Part shown: positions 42,000 through 50,762 of the stretch, in pieces
Numbering within the stretch: position 1 is the stretch's first letter
Layout: each line of letters opens with the position of its first letter
NCBI GenBank assembly: GCA_910585595.1
Contig: CAJUET010000007.1
Location: 19,965 to 83,964 of the forward strand
From: an uncultured Christensenella sp.
GTDB lineage: Bacteria > Bacillota > Clostridia > Christensenellales > Borkfalkiaceae
DNA: 64,000 nt
Reading direction: 5' to 3'
The notes under the pieces: model-generated
What the model saw: the letters and a program-made list of their open reading frames with translations, nothing else
What the model was told of the DNA's origin: nothing
Database searches by the model: none
Program-made: the position numbers and the translations under genes

Positions 42000-43022
42000 T
42001 TACGACATAATAACCATAATGCGAATGGTAAATATCAGGCAGACGGCAAGCCCCGCATAAAGAGAGGAATCTATCCTGTCTAAAAGTCCGCCGTGTCCGG
42101 GGAGAATTTTTCCCATATCTTTGATGTCGAGTTTGCGCTTGATCGCACTCTCTACAAGATCGCCGAACTGCGCAAAGAAGGATGAGATCACTCCTACTCC
42201 CAAAAAAAGATACAAACTTTCCCATTCAAAAACGATATTTTCAAACGATTCTGCTCTGAGCGGCGTGCACAGTCCGTAATAAATGAAGAATACGAGCACC
42301 GCGCCGATTGCTCCGCCCACAAGTCCGCCTACCCCTCCGACAAGCGTTTTGTTCGGTGAAACGTTGGGTGCCATTTTTTTAGGAAGCTTTTTTCCGAAAA
42401 GCCTTCCGAAGACAAGCGCAAGCGAATCGCAGAACGGGCAAATCAAAAAGATAAACAGGATCGCCGCGTCAGAATACTTTTGGAGGTGATTACAGCCTGC
42501 AAGGATCAAAAGGAACACCAAAGGATATACATAGGCGATCAAAGTATAGCCCGTCGATTCGAGCGAGGTCTTTTGATGCGCCAGAACGAGAAGACCCAGA
42601 ATGACGGCAAGCCCCGCAATAAATACGACGAGCGTAATGAGCGGCGTATAGTTCGACTGTCCCCATTTCACTTCAAAAACTTCCATGAACACAAAATCGC
42701 TCACACAGAAGGTCAGAACCGTCAGCGTTGTGAAAATCATAACAATGACCGCCTGGGCCCTTGTGATTTTATGCTTGAACGCACGGCATATTTCGAAAGT
42801 GCCTAAAACGGAAAACGCAAGCACGATAAAATCGAACAGGAAATCGTTCACGAAGATTTTCAGCATGAAAAATCCGATGAGAATCGCCATGTACAAGATG
42901 CCTACGCCGATGCGCACCCAAATATCGCTCTTCTTTTTCTGGGGTTTTACGGGCTGCGGCTCTTGAACCTGCGTATTCGGTTGTCCTTCCGTATCCTGTG
43001 TTTGAGAATTATTTTCTTCCAT
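42000..43022 (-). CDS. cdsA: Phosphatidate cytidylyltransferase
   Basis: CdsA converts phosphatidic acid and CTP to CDP-diacylglycerol for phospholipid synthesis. The 340-residue protein has an N-terminal hydrophilic extension rich in Gln and Pro (1-35), about eight membrane segments, and the CDS signature SAIKRKLDIKDMGKILPGHG followed by GLLDRIDS near the C-terminus. VSPNKTLVGG is the second conserved stretch. It follows uppS by 11 bases. Confidence 0.95.
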   Translation of the reverse strand: MEENNSQTQDTEGQPNTQVQEPQPVKPQKKKSDIWVRIGVGILYMAILIGFFMLKIFVNDFLFDFIVLAFSVLGTFEICRAFKHKITRAQAVIVMIFTTLTVLTFCVSDFVFMEVFEVKWGQSNYTPLITLVVFIAGLAVILGLLVLAHQKTSLESTGYTLIAYVYPLVFLLILAGCNHLQKYSDAAILFIFLICPFCDSLALVFGRLFGKKLPKKMAPNVSPNKTLVGGVGGLVGGAIGAVLVFFIYYGLCTPLRAESFENIVFEWESLYLFLGVGVISSFFAQFGDLVESAIKRKLDIKDMGKILPGHGGLLDRIDSSLYAGLAVCLIFTIRIMVIMS

Positions 43023-43033
43023 TACTTACCCTA

Positions 43034-43714
43034 TTATTTTTCAACTTTTCCGAAACGGCGTTCCCGTTCCCCATAGCTTTTCAGCGCTTTATCAAATTCC
43101 TTATCCGTAAAATCGGGAAAGAGCTTATCGGTAAAATACAGCTCTGCATACGCTGACTGCCAAAGCAAAAAGTTCGAGAGCCTTATCTCCTTGCCGGTCC
43201 TGATCAAAAGGTCGGGATCGGGAACGTCCCCCGTAAAAAGCAGCGAAGAAAACGCTTCTTCCGTCATTTCCCCGCCCTCTTTCACCGCGCGGTTGACGGC
43301 GGCAATAATCTCCTGCCGTGCCCCGTACGCAATTGCAAGGATCAAATTTCCGCGTGTGCCGCCCTTCGTCTCCGTTTCACCCTTTTGAATGATTTCACGA
43401 ACGTCGGGGGGCAAAAGCTGCAAGTTCCCGATCACGCGGAGCACGATACCCTTCTCTTTCAGAGTCTGCGTATTCTTGATAAAATACTCGCGGAACAACT
43501 CAAATAGACCTTCAAGTTCCTCCGGAGGGCGTTTCAAATTTTCGGTCGAGAGCGCATACAGCGTGCAAAACTCCACTCCGCAATCAAAGATATGTTCGGA
43601 GAGAGAAATCATGCGCTTCATTCCCGCACGGTGTCCCGCATTGCGGGGAAGAAGGCGCTTCTTCGCCCATCTTCCGTTTCCGTCCATAATAACGGCAACG
43701 TGCCTGGGGATCAT
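43034..43714 (-). CDS. uppS: Undecaprenyl diphosphate synthase (cis-prenyltransferase)
   Basis: UppS extends farnesyl diphosphate to the C55 carrier used for peptidoglycan synthesis. The 226-residue protein has the cis-prenyltransferase motifs in order: HVAVIMDGNGRWAKKR (catalytic Asp), GHRAGM, YALSTENLKRP and the late DLLIRTGKEIRLSNFLLWQ with the Arg-containing loop. The ATG shares its A with the frr stop (TGATG), so I use it rather than the TTG one codon earlier. Confidence 0.96.
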   Translation of the reverse strand: MIPRHVAVIMDGNGRWAKKRLLPRNAGHRAGMKRMISLSEHIFDCGVEFCTLYALSTENLKRPPEELEGLFELFREYFIKNTQTLKEKGIVLRVIGNLQLLPPDVREIIQKGETETKGGTRGNLILAIAYGARQEIIAAVNRAVKEGGEMTEEAFSSLLFTGDVPDPDLLIRTGKEIRLSNFLLWQSAYAELYFTDKLFPDFTDKEFDKALKSYGERERRFGKVEK

Positions 43715-44286
43715 CAAACCGTCAAAAGCTCCTTTTCTTTTGCGGCAACGGTTTTATCGACCGCTTCCACGCTTTTTGCAATGCATTCTTCGATCTCCGA
43801 TTCAAGGTTCTTCGCCTCGTCCTCGGAAATTTCTTTCGCATTTTTTAGTTTTTTAACTCCCTCCATCGCCTCTCTGCGGTTGTTGCGGACGGCGATTTTA
43901 GAGTCCTCGCCCATGCGTTTGACCTGTTTGACAAGGTCCTTTCTGCGTTCCTCGGTAAGTTCGGGGAATACGAGACGGATAACGTTTCCGTCGTTCGTGG
44001 GCGTAATGCCGATGTTCGAAGCAAGAATGGCTTTTTCAATCGATTTCAAAAGAGATTTATCCCACGGGCTCACGACAAGACAGCGGGCATCCGCCGCGGA
44101 AACGTTGCCGAGCTGATTCAAGGGACTCATTCCGCCGTAGGCTTCTACCTGCAATTTATCGAGAATATGCGGATTCGCACGCCCCGCGCGGATCGAAGCC
44201 AATTCGTCCTGCAATACGCTCTGCGTTTTTTCGAGCTTGTCGTCGAGTACGAGAAAGATTTCCTCTGCCTGTTCGTTTTCTATCAT
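43714..44286 (-). CDS. frr: Ribosome recycling factor
   Basis: RRF splits post-termination ribosomes together with EF-G. The 190-residue protein has the normal length and the family landmarks SIRAGRANPHILD, YGGMSPLNQLGNVS, RLVFPELTEERRKDLVKQV and the C-terminal coil. The start is the ATG 7 bases after GGAGG; the frame is open for 50 more codons, but those lie over the end of pyrH. Confidence 0.97.
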   Translation of the reverse strand: MIENEQAEEIFLVLDDKLEKTQSVLQDELASIRAGRANPHILDKLQVEAYGGMSPLNQLGNVSAADARCLVVSPWDKSLLKSIEKAILASNIGITPTNDGNVIRLVFPELTEERRKDLVKQVKRMGEDSKIAVRNNRREAMEGVKKLKNAKEISEDEAKNLESEIEECIAKSVEAVDKTVAAKEKELLTV

Positions 44287-44311
44287 GATAAAGTCCTCCA
44301 ACCTATATTGA

Positions 44312-45019
44312 TCAGTTTGTAATGATCGTTCCGAGATTTTCTCCGCACACCGCGCGGAGCACGGAATCTTTTTCGCCGAGCGCAAACGCCAGAACGGGAA
44401 TATTGTTTTCCGCGCACATCGTCGCCGCGGTCGCATCCATTGCCTTTAACCCCTTGTTCACGACTTCGCCGAACGTAAGCTTTTCAAACTTCTTTGCATT
44501 CGGGTTCTTGTTGGGATCGCTGTCGTAAATGCCGTCTACGTTCTTCGCCATCAACAGCACGTCCGCATTGATCTCGCACGCGCGCTGCGCAGCCGCCGTA
44601 TCGGTGGAGCAATAAGGATTACCCGTTCCGCACGCCATAATTACGATCCTGCCCTTTTCAAAGTGATGCAGCGCCTTTCTTAAAACATAGGGCTCCGCAA
44701 CGGAAATCATGTTGAGCGCGGTCTGTACACGGGTAGGAATTCCCTTCTGTTCGATTGCGTCCATCATGGCGAGGGAGTTCATAACGGTTGCAAGCATTCC
44801 CATGTGATCTGCGGTTGCCCGATCCATTTTCGTGCCCTGTCTGCCCCGCCAAAAGTTACCGCCGCCGATGACGAGCGCGATCTCCACGCCCATACCGTGC
44901 ACCTTGACGAGCTGATCGACGACTGCGGAAATCACGCTCTCGTTAAGTCCGAATTTCTGTTCGCCCGCAAGCGCCTCGCCCGATAATTTTAAAAGAATTC
45001 GCTTGTACTTAGGTTGCAT
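44312..45019 (-). CDS. pyrH: UMP kinase
   Basis: PyrH phosphorylates UMP to UDP. The 235-residue protein has the amino-acid-kinase fold: KRILLKLSGEALAG at the N-terminus, LVIGGGNFWRGRQG near residue 50, MDRATADHMGMLATVMN, and TGNPYCSTDTAA for the nucleotide site near residue 130. The length is normal. It is the first gene of the pyrH-frr-uppS-cdsA-dxr-rseP operon and has its own promoter. Confidence 0.97.
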   Translation of the reverse strand: MQPKYKRILLKLSGEALAGEQKFGLNESVISAVVDQLVKVHGMGVEIALVIGGGNFWRGRQGTKMDRATADHMGMLATVMNSLAMMDAIEQKGIPTRVQTALNMISVAEPYVLRKALHHFEKGRIVIMACGTGNPYCSTDTAAAQRACEINADVLLMAKNVDGIYDSDPNKNPNAKKFEKLTFGEVVNKGLKAMDATAATMCAENNIPVLAFALGEKDSVLRAVCGENLGTIITN

Positions 45020-45046
45020 TTGAATGCTTCTCCTTATATTTGTATC

Positions 45047-45075
45047 AGTATACCATATGTTTGAAAAAAAAGCAA
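45047..45075 (-). promoter_or_regulatory. Promoter of the pyrH operon
   Basis: The minus strand reads TTGCTT, a 17-base spacer and TATACT, about 30 bases ahead of pyrH. Confidence 0.75.
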
Positions 45076-45154
45076 GAATTCAAACCGATTCACACAAATT
45101 TCACACGACCATAAATTTTGGGGATCTCTTTTTCGTTCAGATTCTTCCGCATAT

Positions 45155-45191
45155 AAAGGTGCTCCCCGCAGAATCTGCGGGGAGCACCTTT
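45155..45191. terminator. Terminator after tsf
   Basis: A perfect stem of about 17 bp (arm AAAGGTGCTCCCCGCAG) with a 3-base loop lies 8 bases after the tsf stop. The T-tract is short (CTTTATAT), but stem strength and position support termination of rpsB-tsf. Confidence 0.82.
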
Positions 45192-45199
45192 ATATGGTT

Positions 45200-46087
45200 T
45201 TACTTTTTCATGGCTTCGACTTGCTTATTGACTTCTTCCTGCAAGTCCTCGCTCTTCTTCTCGATTCCCTGTCCCATAACGAAGAAACAGAAGCGGTTGA
45301 GTTTAAGCTTTCCGAGAAGCTGCGAAATCGTGATTTTATCGTCCTTGACGAACTTCTGATCGAGAAGGCAGTTCTCTTCATAATACTTTTTGATTTTGCC
45401 CATAACGATTTTTTCCGCGATTTGCTGGGGTTTGCCCTCGTTCATAACTTCCTGCGTTAAAATCGCCTTTTCCTTTTCGATGGTTTCGGGCGAAACCTCG
45501 GACGAGGAAAGATATGCGGGTTTGCTGAAAGCCGTATGGAGCGCGACGTTGTGCGCGATTTCCTTCGTCTCTGCGTTCTCCGCGCCGTCGAAGTCGAGCA
45601 TGACGCCCATCGTGCCGCCCATGTGGATATAAGTTTCGATAAAGCCGTTGCTCTCGAACACCGTAAAGCGGCGTACGGAAATTTTTTCGCCGATGATAGC
45701 AGTAGCTTCCTGCACGAATGTATCGACCGTCTTGCCGCCCATATCGCTTGCAAGAAGCGCCTCTACGCTCGCGGGATTCACTTTAAGAATGTGTTTTGCA
45801 ATGTCGTTCACAAGAGCATGGAACTTATCGCCCTTCGCAACGAAGTCGCTCTCGCAGTTGACTTCGAGAAGCACGCCTTTCTTTCCCTCGACAAGGGCGG
45901 AAACAAGCCCTTCCGCCGCAACCTTCGCAGCTCTTTTGGCAGCCTTTGCAATGCCGCGCTCGCGGAGAATATCCCCCGCCTTTTCCATATCGCCGTCGGC
46001 GTCTACAAGCGCCTTCTTGCAGTCCATCATGCCTGCGCCCGTCTTTTCGCGGAGCGCCATAACGTCTTTTGCCGTAAATGCAGCCAT
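45200..46087 (-). CDS. tsf: Elongation factor Ts
   Basis: EF-Ts is the nucleotide-exchange factor for EF-Tu. The 295-residue protein has the N-terminal UBA-like domain with VMALREKTGAGMMDCKKAL, the core signature VNCESDFVAKGDKFH near residue 76, and a C-terminal dimerisation part. The length is normal. It follows rpsB by 44 bases, the standard order. Confidence 0.97.
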   Translation of the reverse strand: MAAFTAKDVMALREKTGAGMMDCKKALVDADGDMEKAGDILRERGIAKAAKRAAKVAAEGLVSALVEGKKGVLLEVNCESDFVAKGDKFHALVNDIAKHILKVNPASVEALLASDMGGKTVDTFVQEATAIIGEKISVRRFTVFESNGFIETYIHMGGTMGVMLDFDGAENAETKEIAHNVALHTAFSKPAYLSSSEVSPETIEKEKAILTQEVMNEGKPQQIAEKIVMGKIKKYYEENCLLDQKFVKDDKITISQLLGKLKLNRFCFFVMGQGIEKKSEDLQEEVNKQVEAMKK

Positions 46088-46131
46088 AATATATACCTCT
46101 CTAAAAATTCAGTTTTTCAGCGTTGCAAACG

Positions 46132-46896
46132 TTACTCTGCAACGGAAGCCGCGGGCGCTTCCGCCCCTTCTGCAACTTCCACTTCCGCCTCTTCGGTTTC
46201 CACGACGGGGGTCACACCCTCGGTCGCCTCGATAACCGCGTTTGCAATGACCGACGAAATGAGCTTGATCGCGCGGATCGCATCGTCGTTTCCGGGAATT
46301 ACATAATCGATCAGATCGGGATCACAGTTCGTATCGGTGATCGCGACGATCGGAATACCGAGCTTGCGGGCTTCGCTTACCGCGATGTCCTCGCTATGGG
46401 GATCGACGACGAAGAGAAGTCCGGGCATACCGTGCATATTTTTGATACCGCCGAGATTCTCTTGGAGCTTCGCCATTTCCTTTTTAAGTCCTAAGACCTC
46501 TTTTTTGGGAAGAAGATCAAATTCGCCGCTCGCTTCCATTCTTTCGAGCTTTTCGAGATAGTCGATACGCGCGCGGATCGTTTTAAAGTTCGTGAGAGTA
46601 CCGCCGAGCCAACGGGAGTTGATGTAGTACTGCCCGCAACGTTCTGCCTCTTCTTTAATCGCATCCTGTGCCTGCTTCTTCGTGCCCACGAAGAGAACGC
46701 TCTTGCCGGCTTTTACCGATTCGCACACGAACGTGTAAGCGTCCTCGATCAGTTTCGCGGTCATTTCAAGGTCGATGATGTGAATGTCGTGACGCGCCGC
46801 GAAGATGTACTTCTTCATTTTGGGATTCCACTTTCTCGTCTGATGTCCGAAGTGAACGCCCGCTTCGAGAAGCTGTTTCATAGAAATAACTGCCAT
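46132..46896 (-). CDS. rpsB: 30S ribosomal protein S2
   Basis: The 254-residue protein matches S2: VISMKQLLEAGVHFGHQTRKW at its start (first 20 as motif), IIDLEMTAKLIEDA, VGTKKQAQDAIKEEA, NSRWLGGTLTNFKTI and the late PIVAITDTNCDPD. The tail after residue 225 is acidic and alanine/valine-rich, longer than usual for Firmicutes. GGAGG precedes the ATG. It heads the rpsB-tsf operon. Confidence 0.97.
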   Translation of the reverse strand: MAVISMKQLLEAGVHFGHQTRKWNPKMKKYIFAARHDIHIIDLEMTAKLIEDAYTFVCESVKAGKSVLFVGTKKQAQDAIKEEAERCGQYYINSRWLGGTLTNFKTIRARIDYLEKLERMEASGEFDLLPKKEVLGLKKEMAKLQENLGGIKNMHGMPGLLFVVDPHSEDIAVSEARKLGIPIVAITDTNCDPDLIDYVIPGNDDAIRAIKLISSVIANAVIEATEGVTPVVETEEAEVEVAEGAEAPAASVAE

Positions 46897-47007
46897 AATT
46901 CCTCCGTTTTACCTCCCCTCTTCAGCGTTGTTCCGCCCGTCATCCGCATGAAAGATTTACGGACACGGAGGGCGGCGCCTCAAAGGGTGCGTATTTACAG
47001 CGTTCAA

Positions 47008-47037
47008 ATTATAACATAAACCGCCTGCCCTTGGCAA
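47008..47037 (-). promoter_or_regulatory. Promoter of rpsB-tsf
   Basis: The minus strand reads TTGCCA, an 18-base spacer and a perfect TATAAT. The leader to rpsB is about 105 nt and contains GC-rich self-complementary parts around 46934-46972, possibly the binding site for S2 autoregulation (inference). Confidence 0.75.
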
Positions 47038-47199
47038 GCGATTTTTTCATAAGACGAAAATAATTTTTAATTATTTATCTGACGGCCATTCTCCGTCGCT
47101 CAAAAGATTCAGCCTATGCAACGCCCGCATTTCGCTTTTATGAAATATCTCTAATTTCAACTTTTATACGCTTTGTGTAAAATATAAGTCTTGAATTTT

Positions 47200-47778
47200 T
47201 TAAGCGTTCTGAATCACCGTATTGATTTTTTTAAGCAGTTCTTCCTTTCCCTCGCCCGTAAGCCCCGATACCGAAATCACGTTGTCTATGCCCAATCCGT
47301 AAGCGTTTGCGACGGCGCGGACGCGCTCCTTACGTTTCATGCGCGAGAGTTTGTCGCTCTTGGTCGCGATCACCGTAAAGGGCAGAATGTAGTAATTGAG
47401 ATAAGTCACCATCTGCATATCGTCGGGAGAGGGGTCGCGGCGGATATCGCCGAGCAGAAACACATGCGCGATCTCCTCTTTTTTTGCAAAAAACGCGTCG
47501 AGCGTTTTGCCCCACTTCTCCTGTTCCGTCTTGGATACCGCGGCATAGCCGTACCCCGGCAAATCGGCAAAAATAAACGAACCGAAATCGAAGTAGTTCA
47601 CAAGGCGGGTGCGCCCCGGCTCGGAACTCGTTTTGGCAAGCCGCTTCTGCCCCGCAAGCAGATTGATGAGGGTGCTCTTACCCGAATTGGACTTGCCCGC
47701 GATCGCGATCATGGGCTTATCGGGCTTTATGAACTGCGCCGCCGTTGCGGCGGAAGTGATAAATTTTGCGTCCGCCAC
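47200..47778 (-). CDS. engB: Ribosome-biogenesis GTPase EngB (YsxC)
   Basis: EngB is an essential GTPase needed for 50S assembly. The 192-residue protein has G1 GKSNSGKSTLIN, the switch region TSSEPGRTRLVNYF, G3 DLPGYGYA, G4 TKSDKLSRM and G5 VSVSGLTGEGKEEL-like positions. I place the start at a GTG (product MADAKFITS) because GGAGG lies six bases upstream inside the lon stop region. The longer open frame has no ribosome site. It follows lon with a one-base gap, a common pairing. Confidence 0.93.
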   Translation of the reverse strand: MADAKFITSAATAAQFIKPDKPMIAIAGKSNSGKSTLINLLAGQKRLAKTSSEPGRTRLVNYFDFGSFIFADLPGYGYAAVSKTEQEKWGKTLDAFFAKKEEIAHVFLLGDIRRDPSPDDMQMVTYLNYYILPFTVIATKSDKLSRMKRKERVRAVANAYGLGIDNVISVSGLTGEGKEELLKKINTVIQNA

Positions 47779-47779
47779 C

Positions 47780-50122
47780 TCAATCCTCCATGACAAGCGC
47801 AAACACTTCGTCCGCATTCTTTACGCAGGAGAACTGTAACTTTTCTCTGATATTCTCGGGAATCTCTTCCAAGTCCTTTTTATTCTCTTCGGGAATGACG
47901 ATATGGCTGATCCCAACGCGATCGGCGGCAAGCGCTTTTTCTTTGAGCCCACCGATAGGCAGAACGTCGCCGCGCAGAGTTATTTCGCCCGTCATTGCAA
48001 CGTCGCCGCGCGCATACCGCCCTGTCAACGCGGAAAGGATCGCACATGACATGGTAATTCCCGCGCTCGGTCCGTCTTTCGGGGTCGCGCCCGCAGGGAA
48101 ATGGATATGAATATCCTTTGTTTCGAAATCGTTCCTGTCAATACCGTACTTGTCCGCATTCGCTCTTAAATAGCTCAGCGCGGTACGTGCGGACTCCTTC
48201 ATGACGTCGCCAAGCTGACCCGTCAACAGTATTTCCCCTTTGCCTGCAAAGGCACATACCTCCACGTCGAGCGTGGTGCCGCCGACTGCCGTCCAGGCAA
48301 GCCCCGTCACCGCGCCCACTCTGTGGCGGAGCGCCTGTTTATTGCGGATAAACCGTTTTGCACCCAAATATTCTTCGAGCGATTTTTTCGTGACAGTGAT
48401 TTTCTTTTCTGCGCCGTCTTTCGCCACGCGCACGGCGGCTTTACGGCAGACCGCGCCGATCTCGCGCTCTAAAGAACGAACGCCCGCCTCACGCGTGTAA
48501 CCGTCTATAATATCCGCGATCGCCCCGTCCGCAATGGACAGAAGCTTTTTATCGAGCCCGTTCGCCTTCAACTGCTTGGGCACAAGATAACGTTTTGCGA
48601 TCTCCTCTTTCTCCTGCGGCGTATAGCCCGATAGCTCGATGATCTCCATTCTATCGCGCAGAGGCGCGGGAATGGTATCGAGCGTGTTCGCCGTCGCAAT
48701 GAACATGACTTCGGATAAATCGTAAGCGACTTCCAGATAGCGGTCGCGGAAGGTCGCGTTCTGCTCGGGGTCTAAAACCTCCAAGAGCGCGCTTGCGGGA
48801 TCTCCGCGGAGGTCGGAAGAAATCTTGTCGATTTCATCCAAAAGGAACACGGGATTACTTGAACCCGCGTTCTTCAATTCATATAAAATACGCCCCGGCA
48901 TCGAGCCGATATAAGTGCGCCGGTGTCCGCGGATCTCCGCCTCGTCTTTAAGCCCGCCCAAGCTCATACGCACGAATTTACGTTTAAAGGCGCGCGCAAT
49001 GGATTTTGCGATACTCGTCTTACCCACGCCGGGAGGGCCGACAAGGCAGAGAATAGGCGATTTCAACGACCTTGTCAAAAGGTATACGGCAAGGTATTCC
49101 ACGACGCGCTCTTTAACCTTTTCCATGCCGTAGTGATCCTCGTTCAAGACCCGTTCGACTTCAACTAAATCAACATCGTCCGTCGTCTTTTCCGACCAGG
49201 GCAGATCGAGCACCCAGTCGAGATAATTTCTTAAAACGGTGTATTCCGGAGAGGACGAACTCATCTTGTCCATGCGATTCAGCTCCGCAAGCGCCTTTTC
49301 CTCCACCTCTTTGGGCAAACACTTTTTGAGGATTTTTTCACGGAGAAGTCCGTTCTCCTCTTCGCTGTCGCCGAGCTCCTTATGAATCGCCTTCATTTGC
49401 TCGCGCAGGAAATATTCCTTCTGCGATTTTTCTACGCTCTTTTTCACGTCCTCGCCGATCTTGCGCTCCAACTTAGTGATTTCAAGTTCCTGCGCAAGCA
49501 TGGATAAAAACAAATCCATTCGCTTGGGAAGGTACGTCTCCTCCAAAACGCTCTGTTTGAGCGTCACCTTCATGCGCAGATAATGCGCCGTAAAATTGAT
49601 ATAAACTTCCGCATCGCGGATCGAAGCGAGCGTCGATTCCACCTCCTTGGAAATTTTCCCGTCGAGCTCGGTGATCTCTTTTACGATCCCCTTTGCGGCG
49701 CGAAGGCTCGCTTCTTCATATTCGGAATCATCTCCGCGCACAGGGAAAATCTCTTCGATCACCGTGAAAAAGCATTCCCCTTGTCGGCGGTACTGAACGG
49801 CGCGGGCGCGGAAAAGCCCTTCCGCATACACCCGTATCCTGTCGCCTGGCAAACGGGAAATCTGCTTGATACGCGAAACCGTGCCGACCTCGTAAAAGTC
49901 TTCTTCCTGCAAGCGGTCTTTGCTCGAATCCCTCTGCATGACGAGAAAGACGTACTGATCCCCTTTCTCGGCTAAGTTCGTTGCGGCAACGCTCATCTCG
50001 CGCCCCACGTCGAACGCGACGCTCGCGCCGGGAAATATCACCTGCGCGCGCATGGGGATCACGGGCATCTCCTTGGATGCTATTTCCATTCTGCTCTCTT
50101 TTACGGAAGTCCCGATTCTCAT
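47780..50122 (-). CDS. lon: ATP-dependent protease Lon
   Basis: Lon degrades misfolded and regulatory proteins in the cytoplasm. The 780-residue protein has the N-terminal substrate domain (about 15-205), a coiled-coil linker, the AAA+ domain with Walker A GPPGVGKTSIAKSIA near residue 360 and Walker B VFLLDEIDK, and the C-terminal protease domain with catalytic serine in KDGPSAGIT near residue 685 and lysine near 728. The length is normal. GGAGCG precedes the ATG. Confidence 0.97.
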   Translation of the reverse strand: MRIGTSVKESRMEIASKEMPVIPMRAQVIFPGASVAFDVGREMSVAATNLAEKGDQYVFLVMQRDSSKDRLQEEDFYEVGTVSRIKQISRLPGDRIRVYAEGLFRARAVQYRRQGECFFTVIEEIFPVRGDDSEYEEASLRAAKGIVKEITELDGKISKEVESTLASIRDAEVYINFTAHYLRMKVTLKQSVLEETYLPKRMDLFLSMLAQELEITKLERKIGEDVKKSVEKSQKEYFLREQMKAIHKELGDSEEENGLLREKILKKCLPKEVEEKALAELNRMDKMSSSSPEYTVLRNYLDWVLDLPWSEKTTDDVDLVEVERVLNEDHYGMEKVKERVVEYLAVYLLTRSLKSPILCLVGPPGVGKTSIAKSIARAFKRKFVRMSLGGLKDEAEIRGHRRTYIGSMPGRILYELKNAGSSNPVFLLDEIDKISSDLRGDPASALLEVLDPEQNATFRDRYLEVAYDLSEVMFIATANTLDTIPAPLRDRMEIIELSGYTPQEKEEIAKRYLVPKQLKANGLDKKLLSIADGAIADIIDGYTREAGVRSLEREIGAVCRKAAVRVAKDGAEKKITVTKKSLEEYLGAKRFIRNKQALRHRVGAVTGLAWTAVGGTTLDVEVCAFAGKGEILLTGQLGDVMKESARTALSYLRANADKYGIDRNDFETKDIHIHFPAGATPKDGPSAGITMSCAILSALTGRYARGDVAMTGEITLRGDVLPIGGLKEKALAADRVGISHIVIPEENKKDLEEIPENIREKLQFSCVKNADEVFALVMED

Positions 50123-50153
50123 GTTGACGCTCCTGTCCAGATAAGGTAATTTT

Positions 50154-50762
50154 TTATTTTATCTTCATAAGTCTTATGATCGCCGCGCGCTCGTTCTCGT
50201 CGAGCTTTCCTTTAATATAAGCGATCGTCTCTTCAAGCTGCGGGATCATAACGTATTCGAGCGCGTTCACCCGCCGTTTGTTCCGCTCGATTTCGGCGGC
50301 AAGCAGGCGCACCGTCTTTTCGACCTCGGCAAGCTCGATGAGTTTGGGAAGAAGTTCCCCTGCCTTTCCGACTGCCGCGTCCGCCTCGCTCGTCATTTCG
50401 GGATAGGCGTAAGGAAGCCCCTTTCCCGCCTTTCCCTTAACGGTGATCTTGGGAATATCCACGCCCATAATACAACCCGTTTCGCACTCGGCGGTAACGG
50501 AGGATACGGGAAGCGAAAACGCCGCCTCGGCGCGGTACACGGGAGTCACCGACCGCGCGACGGAAAAGTCGCGCAAGGTAAAGGAGAGTTCCCGTTCCAC
50601 CTCCGCTCTCAGTTTCATATTCCGTTTTACGAGCCCCGTGAACTGTCGCACCATTTCGTCGGACTTATCCTTTAAAAGTTTATGTCCTCTCGCGGCGGTA
50701 GCGAGCCGCGCTTTCAGCTTTTTCAGCTCCATGCGCGTGGGGTTGACGTTGAGTCTCGTCAT
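50154..50762 (-). CDS. ntpD: V/A-type ATP synthase subunit D
   Basis: Subunit D is the central shaft that links the catalytic head to the rotor. The 202-residue protein starts with the diagnostic LNVNPTRMELKKLKARLATA and GHKLLKDKSDEMVRQF, is helical at both ends for the antiparallel coiled coil, and ends RAAIIRLMKIK. Its ATG overlaps the subunit B stop by 4 bases. It is the last gene of the operon. Confidence 0.95.
   Translation of the reverse strand: MTRLNVNPTRMELKKLKARLATAARGHKLLKDKSDEMVRQFTGLVKRNMKLRAEVERELSFTLRDFSVARSVTPVYRAEAAFSLPVSSVTAECETGCIMGVDIPKITVKGKAGKGLPYAYPEMTSEADAAVGKAGELLPKLIELAEVEKTVRLLAAEIERNKRRVNALEYVMIPQLEETIAYIKGKLDENERAAIIRLMKIK

Noticed and set aside
46897..47007. Known riboswitch or defined r-protein leader upstream of rpsB
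   Set aside because: Some self-complementary GC-rich pieces exist, but no known leader consensus could be matched by eye.
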